Assembly: GCA_963853835.1 (NCBI GenBank)
Contig: OY970826.1
Coordinates: 4,076,001 to 4,140,000, forward strand
Source of the DNA: Calendula officinalis
Taxonomy: Eukaryota > Streptophyta > Magnoliopsida > Asterales > Asteraceae
Length of the DNA stretch: 64,000 nucleotides
Reading direction: 5' to 3'
Of this stretch, positions 22,752-34,394 are shown piece by piece (positions within the stretch are counted from its first letter, which is position 1; every line of letters starts with the position of its first letter). A model generated the notes under the pieces. That model was given only the letters and a program-made list of their open reading frames with translations. It did no database searches and was not told where the DNA came from. Made by a program: the position numbers and the translations under genes.

Positions 22752-23526
22752 GGTCCAAAGTTGGTGAAAAATCATTTATCACAATGTTTTTCAACAGATA
22801 TAAACTTAACTATGCAACTTGCAAGGGTTGATTACCTTTCAATGGATAATCGGATCGTTATTTCGATTGGAACTTGATCAACAAAAATTCTATCGAACTC
22901 ATGTCGTTTCAGTTACGACCTTAACAACTAGTTATACCATGAGCATGCTGCGATAATGATTCAACAACAACAAAATAACAATATTTAATTCCTTTAAATT
23001 AAGGAGGTGTCTGAGGGAGATAACATGTAGACAATTATATATTTACCTAAATATAGAGAGACTGTTTAGGGAAGTAAGATCATGTAAACATAAAAATTAC
23101 TAATAACTATAGGATTACTTTATGTAATGAGTGATCGGACACATCCAAAGTTTAAACCCTAAAAAAAAGCATGATAAAGAAATGAAAGTAGAAGAAATGA
23201 GTGATAAAATCTTTTTATTTGAATTAAATAAAGTTACTACATCAACATACTATAACTAAACAATACAACACTCCATACTACCAAACCACAATCCTCATGC
23301 AAATTACAACACAAAATCCTTAACTAAACCATATATTAAAAGAATTATTAGAGTCACACTTGAAAACTATATATTATGATAAAAATAACAACAATATATA
23401 AAACTATATAGAATAAAAAATCGGTGAACGGTAATCGGACCAGTAGTGCTTGATTCCCCTTCTCGCCTTCACGGGTACATTATAAAAACATACCCGACTT
23501 CATACTATAATGCACCCATATCGTCT
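22752..23526. other. AT-rich intergenic DNA
   Basis: No further gene or bounded element recognised. The right part may be the 3' untranslated region of the small frame at 23527-23640. Confidence 0.35.
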
Positions 23527-23640
23527 TCAAGGTTCATTACAAGAATCGTAAGAACAATAATCATAGCATTCACACGCTATCGCGACATAAAATAACATAC
23601 CTTCGGTTAAACGCTTTTGATGATCTTGAAACAAAGACAT
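23527..23640 (-). CDS. Possible 37-residue cysteine-containing small protein
   Basis: An ATG-to-TGA frame encoding 37 residues that begins MSLFQDHQKRLTEGMLFYVA and continues with a Cys/Tyr/Asp-rich tail containing four cysteines (C23, C25, C29, C34). On the minus strand a TATATATA box lies about 45 bp upstream of the ATG (near 23683-23690), so a short leader is possible. The hydrophobic patch MLFYVAIAC is too short for a sure membrane segment. I do not recognise the family. It could equally be a first exon, since GGTATGTT occurs after codon 13. Support is compositional and positional only. Confidence 0.3.
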   Translation of the reverse strand: MSLFQDHQKRLTEGMLFYVAIACECYDYCSYDSCNEP

Positions 23641-23699
23641 CTAGATGGTAGGGTTATGTAGAACAACTTGTGTTATATGTTGTATATATAGTAGTAGTC

Positions 23700-24940
23700 T
23701 ATAGGGATAGAATGAAAATATATGCATATATTATATAGACATATAAATATATATTCCCGCATGCAAGTGTAAAAGTGAGCTTTGTGAGCACGTTTCTAAG
23801 AGTGACAGTGAAAGTGAAAGAGGAGAAGAAAAGAAAACACGCACACACAGGGTAAAGGGCATGGTGTCCTAAAGCTGTGACCCTTTTCCCTTTTCTTTTC
23901 AAGAATCGAAAAAGAAGGGTTATCTTGTTTATTAGGTGGGTAGGTGTGTGTTTGTTTGCTTCTTTGAATTTTAAGGTAATTTTTTTTATAATCGAGATAT
24001 TATTATTTATTTATATTGTTAAAAGGGCAATATTGTTTATAAACAGCCTTTTCCTTGGTTGCCGAGCTTTTTTATCGTGATGTACGCGACATAATTGTTG
24101 TGATGATCGTTCAAAATCTCCCCCTAGCAATATGGTAAATGGTAAATGTTTACGTACGGAAGAGATCAAATTTGTCACCCTTAAGACCAGGGATGGGATC
24201 GGGTCCGGAACCGACCTGGATGGACCCGGACCCGAAAACCTGAAACCCGTTTTCAGTGGATTGGTAAACCTGAGAGCCAAACTATGTTACATAATACAAT
24301 TCCGGTTCGGTTCCAAATTCGGTTCGGGTAAATCGGGTATAGACCCGATTTGAATCGAAATAGTAAAAGGAACCAGCATTGGGTACTTGTATCATATTTG
24401 TTAGTTTATACATTTAATATTAGAATTGTTTACAAATAATAATTGTGCAATAAGCGTGAATCGAATACTACCAATACTATTATACCAAAACAAGTTGCAA
24501 ATGCATAGTTAATTTAATTTCAATTCTGAGTCTTATACCCGATTTGTTCTATAACCGATGTACCCGGACCTCATAAACCTAAAACCCGATTTCACGAATA
24601 GAATTGGATCTGAGACTTGAATCGATTTTTAGTACTCGGTTCCACCGATTTGGTACCCATAACCCCCAGCTTGTTTATGATAGCTTACCAGATTTACCCT
24701 AATTTTAAACTGCTATACACGAAAATGGCCCCCTGAATACAAGATTTATATAAAAACAATGGACTTTCTATTTTTTTTTTTCTATTAAATTATTAAGTTA
24801 ACTTAAATTCTAATATTATATATATATATATAAGATATATATAAAATTTGGATCCCTATAAAATAGAGGCCCTGTGCGACTGCACCTACTGCACCTCCTC
24901 AAAAACATCCCTGCTCCTGAATACAGATCTGGACATTTTC
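23700..24940. other. Intergenic DNA with GGACCCGG-rich repeat
   Basis: The stretch 24185-24660 is a degenerate repeat rich in GGACCCGGACC, AACCCG and TCGGTT words, a composition common in plant hAT/MITE-type elements. An (AT)n run lies near 24818-24832. No coding sequence is supported. Confidence 0.4.
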
Positions 24941-27487
24941 TGTTAGGAATATTCTAGATAATATTTATTTAGATTTGATGTGTCAAAACTTGGAAACTAC
25001 AAGGACCTAAATCGTTGATATGGAATTCAAGATTTGAATGAAGATTTAGGAGATAATGATAAATGTAAAAGATTTAGTATATCTTTATAGAATTCAAAAG
25101 ATTTAGTAATTATCTTTTTCTTGTAAGTCTTAGGTTCTCTATTATATAAAGAGACCTAATAACATAGAATTAGTCGTTCTTGAAACCCACGTTTCATAAA
25201 AAACGTGTATGTGTGTGTTCTTTAAGCCTCAAGGTCATATTATGATCCTGTTACAAGTTTAAAACCGTTCTACATATTTTATGTAGAATTGGGGCTTTTA
25301 GTAATCATTGTATAAATTGATGATGATGAAAACCTTGTTTAGCAATACAAATCTGTTTATTTAATTCCGCAAATTTATTATTTATAAATGCTTATTCCAA
25401 GATTATGAACTAACTATTCAGGAGCCTAAAGATCGATTATATAGAGTTGTTCTAAACTCAGCAAGTGGTATCAGAGCGAGATGGCTCTAGATCTGGAACG
25501 AAACAAGGGTCTATGTTCGCTTGAAGATATTACGATCTGTGAAAGGAATATCCAGCGATCAAAGTGTGAAGATTTTATTGGAATACAATTTAGGGTAATA
25601 TAAATTGTTTCTCCACTTACAAGCTCGTTAGAATAAACAATAAGTTGAAAGCATGTATTGGATTCCATATTTATGTCAACACAAGCATCCACTGCCTTAG
25701 TAAAAGAAACTCATTAGTTTTTTTTTTAAAAAAAAGAAGATAAATCTTTGTTTAATTAAATACAAGCTTGAAGCTCTTTAATTAAAGGAAACTCCAAATT
25801 ATAATTTATATTGGGGTTGGTGAACATGGGAGGTGGCAAGTTGCCACGCCTCCAAAGAAAAATAAAAGAAAGGAGGCGAACAGAAGATGATTATCGCAAA
25901 GATACCAATTTAAACTCCTCATGTGCGAACGGACGAATCTTTTGGGGGTTTTACTCATGGCGGGTTGTAGATATTTTACAAGCACGCAAGTATTAATTTT
26001 ACGCACGAATTGACAGAGACCGATTAGGAGAGAAGATTTCAGGGCAGCTTACATCAAATATTATTTTTTACTATTGATCTTTTGCTGTTACTATGTTATT
26101 ACTGATCCAACATTACTACTGATCGTATCAATTACTACTTATCAGTAGTAGAAACATATGCTGTAAATTTTTACTACTAATCAGTAGTAAATGAGGAAAG
26201 TAGATAAAATTCAACGTTACTACTGATCCGGATTCTACAACGTTACTACTGATTGATCAGAATTTTGCTACTGATCCTCATGGGTACAAATTTAGTACTG
26301 ATTTCTTCCTATTAACCGATACATCATATTTTGGAAAACATGACACACACGATGTTCGTTCCATATTATGGTTTATTGATAGTATCCGGTTTAATCACTT
26401 GTTAGTATTTATTCTCGATAAAAAGAGGATGAAAATAACTAGTGATATTAATGTGAAACGAATCACATTATTCACACACAGGTTGAAGGCTTGATGAAGA
26501 TAAAGGAAGAAGGTTTATTTGTTACATATTTGATCTTCATTAGTCAATTACAGAAGAAGATATATTTAATTTTGTTTGAAGAAGAAGTGGAAAGTCTTAC
26601 TACATAAGATGTTATGTATTGATGTAACTGCAATTCAACATAATCTTAACGAAAAGATATGTTGAAGGCCAAGAAGGTCCTTCATACAAGACATGATGTT
26701 GCTGATTACTTGATTTAGACGGGATGTGATGCATAGTTTGAATTTCTACTTCAACTTCAAATAGAAGATGATTTATTTTCAATGTAATTGATATAGCCTC
26801 GAAGACACAAGAATGATAAAACACTTTCAGGGGAAGAAAAAGTGTTGATCATTCAAGGGGAAGTTCAAGTTTCAGATTTGTATTTGATTATGTCAAAAAG
26901 GGAAAGAGACTTGAAGATTCCAAGCTAATTCTATAAGTTTTGTCAAATCAAATAGGGGAAGATTGTTAGGAATATTCTAGATAATATTTATTTAGATTTG
27001 ATGTGTCAAAACTTGGAAACTACAAGGACCTAAATCGTTGATATGGAATTCAAGATTTGAATGAAGATTTAGGAGATAATGATAAATGTAAAAGATTTAG
27101 TATATCTTTATAGAATTCAAAAGATTTAGTAATTATCTTTTCCTTGTAAGTCTTAGGTTCTCTATTATATAAAGAGACCTAATGACATAGAATTAGTCGT
27201 TCTTGAAACCTACATTTCATAAAAAAAACGTGTATGTGTATGTTCTTTAAGCCTCAAGGTCATATTATGATCATGTTACAAGTTTAAAACCGTTCTACAT
27301 ATTTTATGTAGAATTGGGGCTTTTAGTAATCATTGTATAAATTGATGATGATGAAAACCTTGTTTAGCAATACAAATCTGTTTATTTAATTCCGCAAATT
27401 TATTATTTGTATATGCTTATTCTAAGATTATGAACTAACTATTCAGGTGCCTAAAGATCGATTATATAGTGTTGTTCTAAACTCGTA
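24941..27487 (+). mobile_element. Non-autonomous LTR retrotransposon with 5-bp TSD
   Basis: Two LTRs of about 523 bp (24941-25463 and 26964-27487) start TGTTAGGAATATTC and are flanked by the TSD TTTTC (24936-24940 and 27488-27492). An initiator-Met primer-binding site (TGGTATCAGAGC, 25466-25477) and a polypurine tract (AATAGGGGAAGAT, 26951-26963) flank an internal region of about 1.5 kb. The internal region has no gag or pol, so the element depended on another for mobility. LTRs differ at about a dozen sites, making it older than the Tekay-type element. A TATA box (CTCTATTATATAAAG) is clear in each LTR. Confidence 0.88.
26066..26305. repeat. Dispersed TTACTACTGATC motif array
   Basis: Inside the non-autonomous LTR element the word TACTACTGATC or close variants recurs about eight times, in both orientations (also as GATCAGTAGTA-like forms). 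No frame spans it. Confidence 0.6.
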
Positions 27488-27492
27488 TTTTC

Positions 27493-28196
27493 CCCTTACC
27501 CCAAACTTTCATTTATCTCCTAGTAAATATTGAACTTGGGCGTCTCACATAAAAGTGTATTACACAATATTTAATACGTTAAAAAACATAGCTTATAACG
27601 AGTAAATATGCAATTAAGTTGGACTTTAGCATATAGTCAAGCCTTATGCTAAATACTTGGACCGTCATGATCAAGTCTCAAACCTTAGCAAACCATGACA
27701 AAGCTAGTCTTTTTAAAACCATGATGTTATGTGTGTTCTTTCTAATGTTTTTATAAAAAAAATTCGATTTATACTTTTCATTTTTTATGGTACGTTTGTT
27801 TTTAAATCTCTCGATTTATTATTTTTCATCTTTTTAGCAAAGAATCATGTAATAATGCAAACACGTACGCATTGTCTTGTTAGTTGTATTAATATGCATG
27901 CACATGTTCAAAAGAACGGTTAACAAGTGATCATTCGCTATCCATCAAATTACTTGATAATTGTCACATCGTTGCTTGCAAATTACTCTAATATATGTCC
28001 CGTTGTGGTCACATCCTGGCCGTATTGTAACCAACAAGGTTTAGAAAGAATATAATAATTGAACAATATTAAAATCAGATTTTAAACTAAAATAATGCAC
28101 TCATTTAACAATCATGTATGATAAAGTAAATATAATTACGTGGTGTTGAGGTGACCATGGGTGATATGTGTGGGTGTTAGTATTATCTTTTCTCTT
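27493..28196. other. AT-rich intergenic DNA
   Basis: No gene or bounded repeat recognised. Confidence 0.4.
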
Positions 28197-29280
28197 TAAA
28201 GCATCTCCAATCATACATGCTATAAAACTCTCTATTTATATAAATATTGAGACGACTCACTTTAAACTAATAGAGTTACTATATTATCTCTATTATAAAC
28301 AATATCTTAACTCCAACTACAATGCCAATTCCAATCACAAATTCTATTCTTCCCTTCAAAACCTTTTAAAACTAGTGGGACTCACAATTCCACTAACAAA
28401 TACACTCACAAAGTAATATGTAGACGTGTCAAATTTGTACCGAATAAAACCAACCAACATGTTACCAATCATACCAAGAATAGTTGGTAAGCCAATATGT
28501 TGGTAGCCAACATGTTTGGTTGGTAGTACCGTACCAATCAAGTAGTCATGGTACGGTAATGGTACAAAAATTCGAATACCACGGTTGTACCATACCAACC
28601 AATAATTACATATATACACATTATTTAGAAGAATTTGAGAAAAGTAAACTACGTGTGTATTATTTTTTGATGAAAGTTATGATATCATAACATGAAAACA
28701 TTCAAGTTAGAATTTCTTAGCCTAACCGATCAATATATTACATTTTTGTTATTGTGTTTGTATATAATGTTAATAATTAAGCATGTGAAGCTGACGAAAA
28801 TGCTACAAACTAGTGTATTATGACAACAATACTACATAATTTGTACTTTATCGTAGATAGTGTTTGTATAACATTTAACATATACCATTACCAAATATAA
28901 TAGTATAAAAAATGTCTTGTTTTTAGTAATAATTCCAAATAAGTTTATATATCGGTATATACCATTACTAATTCGTACCAACCATGATTGTTGGTAGCCA
29001 AACAAATTGGTACCAAATATAGTTGGTACGGTACTGGTAGCTAGATTAGTGTACCAATTATAGTTGGTACGGTACACGGTATGAGGAACACATGTGTGGT
29101 ACCGTACCATGTTCACCCCTAGTAATATGTGGTCCATGGATAGAGTGAGTATCATCTTACTTCTAATATAGAGTGATTTAACTCTATATTTGAAGTTAGT
29201 GATAGAGTTGGGTTAAAGAAGAATAAACTTCACAAAATAGAGATGGAGTAAGGGATAGAGTATGATTGGAAATACTCTTA
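28197..29280. mobile_element. TIR element hosting a nested hAT insertion
   Basis: The left end (GCATCTCCAATCATAC) is mirrored by the right end (GTATGATTGGAAATACTC). CATCTCCAATCA ends are common in plant non-autonomous DNA elements. Without the insertion at 28421-29121 it would be about 375 bp. The target duplication is unclear. Confidence 0.5.
28421..29121. mobile_element. Non-autonomous hAT element with 8-bp TSD
   Basis: The TSD GTAATATG flanks it at 28413-28420 and 29122-29129. Ends are TAGACGTGTCA and TTCACCCCTA, close to the hAT-type TAGGGGTG/CACCCCTA termini. The arms are built from many TTGGTACGGTAC and CCAACATG-like words in inverted orientation. No transposase is present. Confidence 0.78.
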
Positions 29281-30835
29281 GTCCTCCAAAATGTATTTAT
29301 TGAAAATGTTATAGTGTATTAACTAAAAATTTTATATTGTATGTATTAAACCTCTTAAAATATGTTATCGTATGTATCTGGTTACCTATATACCACATAT
29401 AGTTCTCTTATATATTTATAAACTATTATTTGTTGGGTTTAATGCCATGTCATTAACAAGATCATTAAAACAAATATAATTATTATTTAATTTACTTTTA
29501 AAAGATAATTTCATGTCATTTGCCAACTCAACTGACATATAAGTATATCCAGTATCATGTCACCCTTTACCGTGATTAACATATTTTAAAAGATATTCTA
29601 AAACCAATATCCATTAATTGCTCGAACCCGCTAAAATTGGAACCGATAGAAACCGAAATCATTAAGTTTGAAAATCCCAAAACCGAAATTAACGGAATGG
29701 GCTCGGTTTGAGCCTAAAACAACCTCAAACCGCCTCATGCACAACCCTATAATATTGATAAAGGCTAGCTCTAATAAGAATCAAAGTCGTTTTCTTCAAC
29801 AAAATTCGCTTTCTAGGGTGATTGATAATTTTTAGACCTTGTTTCAGTCTTGGATAAATATAAAGAAAATTGTAATAATTTAGTTGGGTCTTTACGTAGT
29901 CGTAATCCGTTATCTTTATTTTAATTTTTTATGTTTGTACTTTTTTTTTTAGCATTTTGCTAGTTTTTATTTGCATTTCTTTTGGGTTGTTCTCTTAGAG
30001 TGGTGACTTTGGCTGAAGTGCTAGGTTTGCATCTCTCCCTTTGTTGGAAAAAAAAAGGGAAAAAATGAATCCAAACAAAAATTAGTATGAAAAGTGAAAA
30101 CTTGAAAAGTTGCTTTGGATGTGTACATTATCTTTGACATTTATATCTTAAATTCAACATAAGAATGTGGACCAATTAAAGGTTGCCACGCAGCAAGAAA
30201 AAAGCTCAACAGTCCACACATATAGGCAAACAGCACACGCCTTCAGGGACCGAAACTTTTGTGAAATGCGGGCCAAAGCTTCGCGTGAAAGACAATCCAA
30301 CAGTGGCCCAAAAAGATACAAACATTTTGTCCACTTGTATGTTGACAAGTCAAACATAATAAAACTACGCTAAGCTCACATTTCAACTAACACAATTCAC
30401 ATATATATAACGATAATATACTTTTATTTAATAAGCACTCACATATATATTAATACCTACAAAATTAACCCTTCAATCATCGCTTTTTTACTTTACCTAT
30501 CCATAGGGAAAAAACCGAATCAACATCCGAAGGGAGCACGCTAGCGGCTCCCCCAAGCGAAGGCTAACCGACGATACCGATGGTAGTGGTCTAAGAGGGT
30601 TGATTATGGTCGTTCCAGTAAAAAAACTACTCCGAAGTCACCTCAATGCCTCCTCGGCATTCCTCTTTTGACATTCATGTAAGTTAAAATACCAATTCAC
30701 TCAAAATTCAAATCATTACACCAATTTTAGCACCCACTAAAATATATTTTCACTCACACCGAACACCAAATAAAGTACCATCCAAAAATGCTCTTTCTTT
30801 CCCTCTCTATTTTGCCAACCATTTACTTGGAGTTT
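29281..30835. other. AT-rich intergenic DNA
   Basis: No supported gene. Overlapping short frames on both strands near 30154-30373 look accidental. A GC-richer patch near 30530-30660 is unassigned. Confidence 0.4.
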
Positions 30836-31383
30836 GGGGGATTTTTCCCTGAAAATCCCTATGGGGGCTAAGTTTGCTCTGTAAAGGAGCTCGAACCTTA
30901 GGGTGCTCGTTGAAATATTGCGAGTAGACTTCCATTGATATTATTTGCCGTTTCCAAAAAATTTCACTTGGAGTTTGGCGTCCTTAGGTTGTCTAACCTA
31001 TGCTCCGAACCTCACGGGACATTAGATAAGAAATTCTAATTGAATCTCTGTAAAAGGAGCTCGAACCTTAGGGTGCTCGTTGAAATATTGCGAGTAGACT
31101 TCCATTGATATTATTTGCCGTTTCCAAAAAATTTCACTTGGAGTTTGGCGTCCTTAGGTTGTCTAACCTATGCTCCGAACCTCAAGGGACATTAGATAAG
31201 AAATTCTAATTGAATCTCTGTAAAGGAGCTCGAACCTTAAGATGCTCGTTGAAATATTGCGAGTAGACTTCCATTGATATTATTTGCCGTTTCCAAAAAA
31301 TTTCACTTGGAGTTTGGCGTCCTTAGGTTGTCTAACATATGCTCCGAACCTCAAGGGACATTAGATAAGAAATTCTAATTGAA
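30836..31383 (+). repeat. SINE 3' half tandemly amplified three times
   Basis: 30836-30962 matches the 3' half of the SINE at 52912-53168 (GGGGGCTAAGTTTG, AGGAGCTCGAACC, TGCTCGTTGAAATATTGCGA, TTGCCGTTTCCAAAAAA). That tail plus adjoining unique DNA then repeats as units of about 169, 170 and 164 bp starting at 30881, 31050 and 31220. The units differ at only a few positions. Confidence 0.75.
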
Positions 31384-32625
31384 CAAAATGTTTTCTAAAA
31401 TATTGAAAAATGAATTTAATGAAATTAGTTTTTACAACTATTAAATATAATTTTTTAATATAAATGATAATTATAACTACAATTAAACCATATGGATTAA
31501 CATATTCTACAACATTATAATTATATGATTTTTAGTTATGAATGAGAGCAAAAATGATCTGAAAAGAAAAAAAGGACATTAATAATTTTGTCGTAACAGA
31601 TATTTCTATTACATCTTTTAATAACATATAATCTACTCCAATGTAATTATAGTTAAACTTGAACTGATGATGTATAAGTCATAAACAACATCTTACACTA
31701 AACACTAATACTATTAAGCTACAAACCTTAAGTCATATTTAGACCTAACCCAACACATCAATAATAATAATAATTATTTTAGCTTTTAAAATAAGAGAAG
31801 CACATGTAATGAAAATTCGGTATCAAACTTGTAAAAGAAATCCTAAATTAAAAACATTAAAGCCAATTGATAAATCATAAAAAGGCCAGCATGTGTTACA
31901 GAGTATCACCAAAAGGGCGCGTGGTATAGAGAACATTAATATTTGCCATAATTATAAACGGGGATTGCAAACTGAGTTTTAAATGTAAATGAACAGTAAT
32001 ATGTGTATGGGTAATGTATATATAGGGTAATATGTACTACTATCTTTTTTCTAAAGACAAAATCTATAAGATGAAATTCAATACTTAACATAACCTAACG
32101 TAAATATAGGACAAACGGTAACCACAAGCAAAGTAATAAAGAAATTATTTGTATGTCGGATTTATTATTAGTACGACAATGATTTATCATAAACACACTA
32201 GTCCTATTCAAATCATTCGATGATCACCAAGTTTTAAGTGTTCCAAATGACCTCTAAAGATTATCAACCGATTAAAGGAAAGTTAGGAACAGCAAGAGCG
32301 CATAGATCACAGATATAACTCGGTCACTTGGAAGAGCCCATTATATCCAGATATACAAATATAGCTTAGCAGTACTTATTCTCTTATGTTTGTAGTTGAT
32401 ATTTTTGTACTTATATTAGCATTTAAAATACATTAGTTAACATTTAAATGGCAGTATACATAAATGTATGAAGTTATCTATTTTCGTGTTATCTGAAACA
32501 GTGAATTATTTGACTAAAATGGCAGTATATATAAAATCAGCTATGACTCGGATTAAGAGATTATATATGTCATTGGACCATTTTGTAAAGTATATTATAA
32601 TTATTTAAATTTGCTTTCAATTTAG
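31384..32625. other. AT-rich intergenic DNA
   Basis: No gene or bounded element recognised. The last 9 bases are the left TSD of the MULE. Confidence 0.4.
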
Positions 32626-33906
32626 AGAGAATTACATCTAAGGTACCTGTGATTTACCACTTATTGCAGCTACAGTTCTTAAACTTCATTAAGTACACTG
32701 AGAGTCCCTGATGTTGCCATTTTGTTGCAACCATAGTCCCTGGAGCACACGTCCGTTAAAAAACCCTGTTAAATCACTCATGTGCACATCACATGATGGA
32801 TAGTATGGTAATTCTCCACCACTTCCTCATATTTAAACCCGAGTAAATTACATGGAAGGTCCCTATGGTATACTACTTATTACAGCCTTAGTCCCTGAAC
32901 TTCATTTATTACACCGGAAGTCCCTGGTGTATATGTTTGTGTTCGTTTGTGTTTGTTTCGTGTACGTTTGTGTTTCTTTATGTTCGCTTATGTTTGTTAC
33001 CCTTGTTCGCGAAACGTTCGTGAACACTAAATTTTCTTAACAAACGAACACGAACACAAAATTTCGTTCGATAAGTGTTCGCGAACTGTTCGTGAACACA
33101 TTTTTTCCGTAACAAACGAACATGAACAAAACCTCATTCGTGTTCGTTCGGTTCGTCTACATGCCTACAAACGAACACAAACAAGATTTTGTGTTTGTTT
33201 AATTAAACAAACGAACACGAACAAAGGCCCGTTCGTTCTTTTACGTTCGTGAACATCCATTCATGTTCGTTTGTTTACGTTCGTTTAAGTTTGTTTATGT
33301 TCGTTTGTGTTTGTTTCGTGTTCGTTTGTGTTTGTTTGTGTTCGTTTGTGTTTGTTTCGTGTACGTTTGTGTTTCTTAATGTTCGTTTATGTTTGTTACC
33401 CTCGTTCACGAACCGTCCGTGAACACTAAATTTTCTTAACAAACGAACACGAACACAAAATTATCTTCGATAAGTGTTGGTGAACCGTTCGCGAACACAT
33501 TTTTTCCTTAACAAACGAACACGAACAAGGCCCCATTCGTGTTCGTTCGGATTGACTTTTCAGGGGGTTGGTGACGCGATAATAAAGGTTGAAGTGTATA
33601 CACCAGGGACTTCTGGTGTAATAAATGAAGTTCAGGGAGTAAGGTTGTAATAAGTAGTATACCCCAGGGACCTTCCATGTAATTTACTCGGGTTTAAGTA
33701 TGAGGACGGGGTGGAGAATTACCATAATACCCATCATGTGATGTGCACATGGGTGATTTAACAGGGTTTTTTAACGGACGTTTGCTTCAGGGACTACGGG
33801 TGCAACAAAATGGCAACACCAGGGACTCTCAGTGTACTTAATGAAGTTTAGGGACTGTGACTGTAATAAGTGGTAAACCACAGAGACCTTAGATGTAATT
33901 CGCTCT
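32626..33906. mobile_element. Non-autonomous Mutator-like element (TIR-MULE), 9-bp TSD
   Basis: The TSD TCAATTTAG lies at 32617-32625 and 33907-33915. The terminal inverted repeats are long, about 300 bp (32626-32932 against 33585-33906), starting AGAGAATTACATCTAAGG and mirrored as CCTTAGATGTAATTCGCTCT. Each arm holds an outer and an inner version of the same motif (TTACATSNAAGGTNCC...GTCCCTG). The core, 32933-33584, is a degenerate array of GTTCGTTTGTGTTTGTTT words in both orientations and codes for nothing. No transposase is present. Confidence 0.85.
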
Positions 33907-33915
33907 TCAATTTAG

Positions 33916-34394
33916 TTTTAACTTTTATCAACATCTCTTCATTTACGTTATTATTCGTATATTTATTCAAATGTAATAATCATTATATTATTATATTATA
34001 TAACATGTTTTCAGTTAATATGTGTGGCCATCAATGAACAAGAAGTCAAGAACTACGATCTCAATCTAAATTTTATAAGCTAATATTAAAGCAATCTGAA
34101 TGACATGCGAATAACTAATTTAGTATTGTATTATAAACCGGTTACCTAAATAGATTTCGTTACATGAATTGGAAATTATTATAATAGAGTTAATTTTGTT
34201 ACATTAATTGGAAACTTATTTAGGTCTAATAGCATTTAATGGGCTAAGCTCAAACCCAAACCTACACGGCTACACTTACATCACACCAAAACCCGAACCC
34301 GACTTGACCCATATCTCATCGGTCAAAGTCAAAACCCTCGTTAACCCTTTTCCCCCTTCCTTCACACACACACACACACACACACACAGCCACC
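33916..34394 (+). promoter_or_regulatory. Upstream region and leader of the PPR gene
   Basis: AT-rich DNA with an ATGGGCT site-II-like word near 34238, a motif common upstream of plant genes for organelle proteins. An (AC)n microsatellite at about 34362-34388 sits just before the start codon in the likely 5' leader. Confidence 0.4.

Noticed and set aside
30154..30373. Overlapping frames of 67 and 68 residues on both strands
   Set aside because: Neither resembles a known protein; no splice or promoter context.
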